Shown: piece by piece, positions 63,587 through 64,000 of the stretch | Layout: the number at the start of each line of letters is the position of its first letter | Numbering within the stretch: the first letter of the stretch is position 1 | Assembly (NCBI GenBank): GCA_052145115.1 | Contig: JBKQPG010000035.1 | Location: 1-64,000, forward strand | DNA: 64,000 bases | Origin: CAIVVT01 sp052145115 | GTDB taxonomy: Bacteria > Acidobacteriota > Terriglobia > Bryobacterales > Bryobacteraceae | Direction of reading: 5' to 3' | Made by a program: the position numbers and the translations under genes | The notes under the pieces: generated by a model | The model's database searches: none | What the model saw: the letters and a program-made list of their open reading frames with translations, nothing else | What the model was told of the DNA's origin: nothing

Positions 63587-64000
63587 GTGAAATCCTTCTT
63601 AGCGCGCATTTTCCACAGCATCACGGGCGCGGCTCTGGAATTCCTCAAGGACTGGAAAGCCGTCGGCAGGTATGTGACCCAGCCGGAAGCTCACGTTTTT
63701 GCCTTCTCGATCGCGGCGAACGTGCTGCTGGCGTTCTATCCGTTTCTACTGGTGATGCTCTCCATCTCCAAACACGTTTTTCATTCGACGCCGGCCATCA
63801 ACGCGATCTTCCTGGCGATTCAGGATTATTTTGCCGGTGGCACCGGGGCGTTTCTCGTAACCAACCTGAGCGCGAGTCTGAAGCAAGTCCGGCACATGGA
63901 ATGGGTTTCCGTCCTGATGCTGCTGCTGCTGGCGAATGGCGTCTTCCTGCCGCTGGAGGTCGCGCTCAACCGGGCCTGGGGCGTGACCAAGGGACGCAAC
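63587..64000 (+). CDS. YihY/BrkB-family membrane protein, partial (3' end beyond window)
   Basis: The first 138 codons of a YihY/virulence-factor BrkB type integral membrane protein are present. The visible part has FLKDWKAVGRYVTQPEAHVF, hydrophobic segments AANVLLAFYPFLLVMLSIS and WVSVLMLLLLANGVFLP, and the family-typical ALNRAWGVTKGRN at the window end. GTG 63587 has GGAG 8 bp upstream. The frame is still open at base 64000, so its length is unknown. Confidence 0.85.
   Translation, partial: MKSFLARIFHSITGAALEFLKDWKAVGRYVTQPEAHVFAFSIAANVLLAFYPFLLVMLSISKHVFHSTPAINAIFLAIQDYFAGGTGAFLVTNLSASLKQVRHMEWVSVLMLLLLANGVFLPLEVALNRAWGVTKGRN

Overview
The window is high-GC bacterial chromosome, dense with genes on both strands, with no rRNA, no CRISPR array and no phage block. 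Several features point to Acidobacteriota, probably the Solibacter/Bryobacter side. These are an ECF sigma factor overlapping a Ser/Thr kinase with a WD40-like propeller, a CadC-like membrane regulator, tandem secreted carboxypeptidase-regulatory-like proteins, DUF5060/DUF4038 and DUF4832 glycosidase-like proteins, a PmoA-like protein with a TAT-type Gfo/Idh/MocA oxidoreductase, a secreted propeptide-less S53 peptidase, and menaquinone synthesis by the futalosine route. The taxonomic call is inference from gene content, not from a marker gene.

Layout. 1-1.3 kb: an IS481-family insertion sequence. 1.3-1.8 kb: non-coding DNA holding copy 1 of a two-copy intergenic element. 1.8-5.8 kb (minus): hemE, apbE, rbfA, a membrane protein and a CadC-like regulator. 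6-10.3 kb (plus): a secreted nitrilase, a C26 peptidase, a DinG-type helicase and queD. 10.4-13 kb (minus): a TlpA thioredoxin, a free-standing DsbD-alpha domain, a family 9 glycosyltransferase and a membrane-anchored unknown. 13.2-17.4 kb: the sigma/kinase pair divergent from a small exported protein that ends in a strong terminator. 17.5-22.4 kb: a metalloprotease-like protein, a parvulin, an epimerase, a DUF2846 protein and a CorC-like CBS protein. 22.4-26.9 kb: a MITE-like element abutting a penicillin acylase, an antiquitin-type aldehyde dehydrogenase and a small exported Cys/His protein. 27-30.4 kb: a DinJ/YafQ toxin-antitoxin pair, rfbB, rfbA and a cupin. 30.4-37.3 kb: an FG-GAP protein, infC, a secreted unknown, HNH/ComF, an ABC-F ATPase and YceH. 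37.4-44.7 kb: a hybrid histidine kinase, MqnD, a HEAT protein, an S53 peptidase and a TPR protein. 44.9-46.1 kb: tRNA-Leu(CAA) and a type III polyketide synthase. 46.1-55.2 kb: a carbohydrate-related block of secreted proteins. 55.3-56.3 kb: HicBA and copy 2 of the intergenic element. 56.3-58.6 kb: trmFO-xerC. 58.9-64 kb: a CxxCH mini-protein, two carboxypeptidase-regulatory-like proteins, a bacterioferritin and the start of a YihY/BrkB protein.

How parts work together. Translational coupling is common: ATGA overlaps join apbE/hemE, comF/HNH and PmoA-like/Gfo-Idh-MocA, and TTGA joins dinJ/yafQ. Envelope and extracellular functions dominate, including thiol redox, parvulin folding, secreted hydrolases and dTDP-sugar synthesis. 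The least explained DNA is a pair of about 235-257 bp intergenic elements at 1394-1650 and 55976-56210. They share one exactly identical 25-bp block, a conserved hairpin and conserved internal spacing, and each lies just downstream of a minus-strand gene. This is the best candidate here for something undescribed, either a structured RNA or a non-autonomous mobile remnant. The second is a 241-bp CTAG-flanked inverted-repeat element whose end lies 6 bp from the penicillin acylase start codon.
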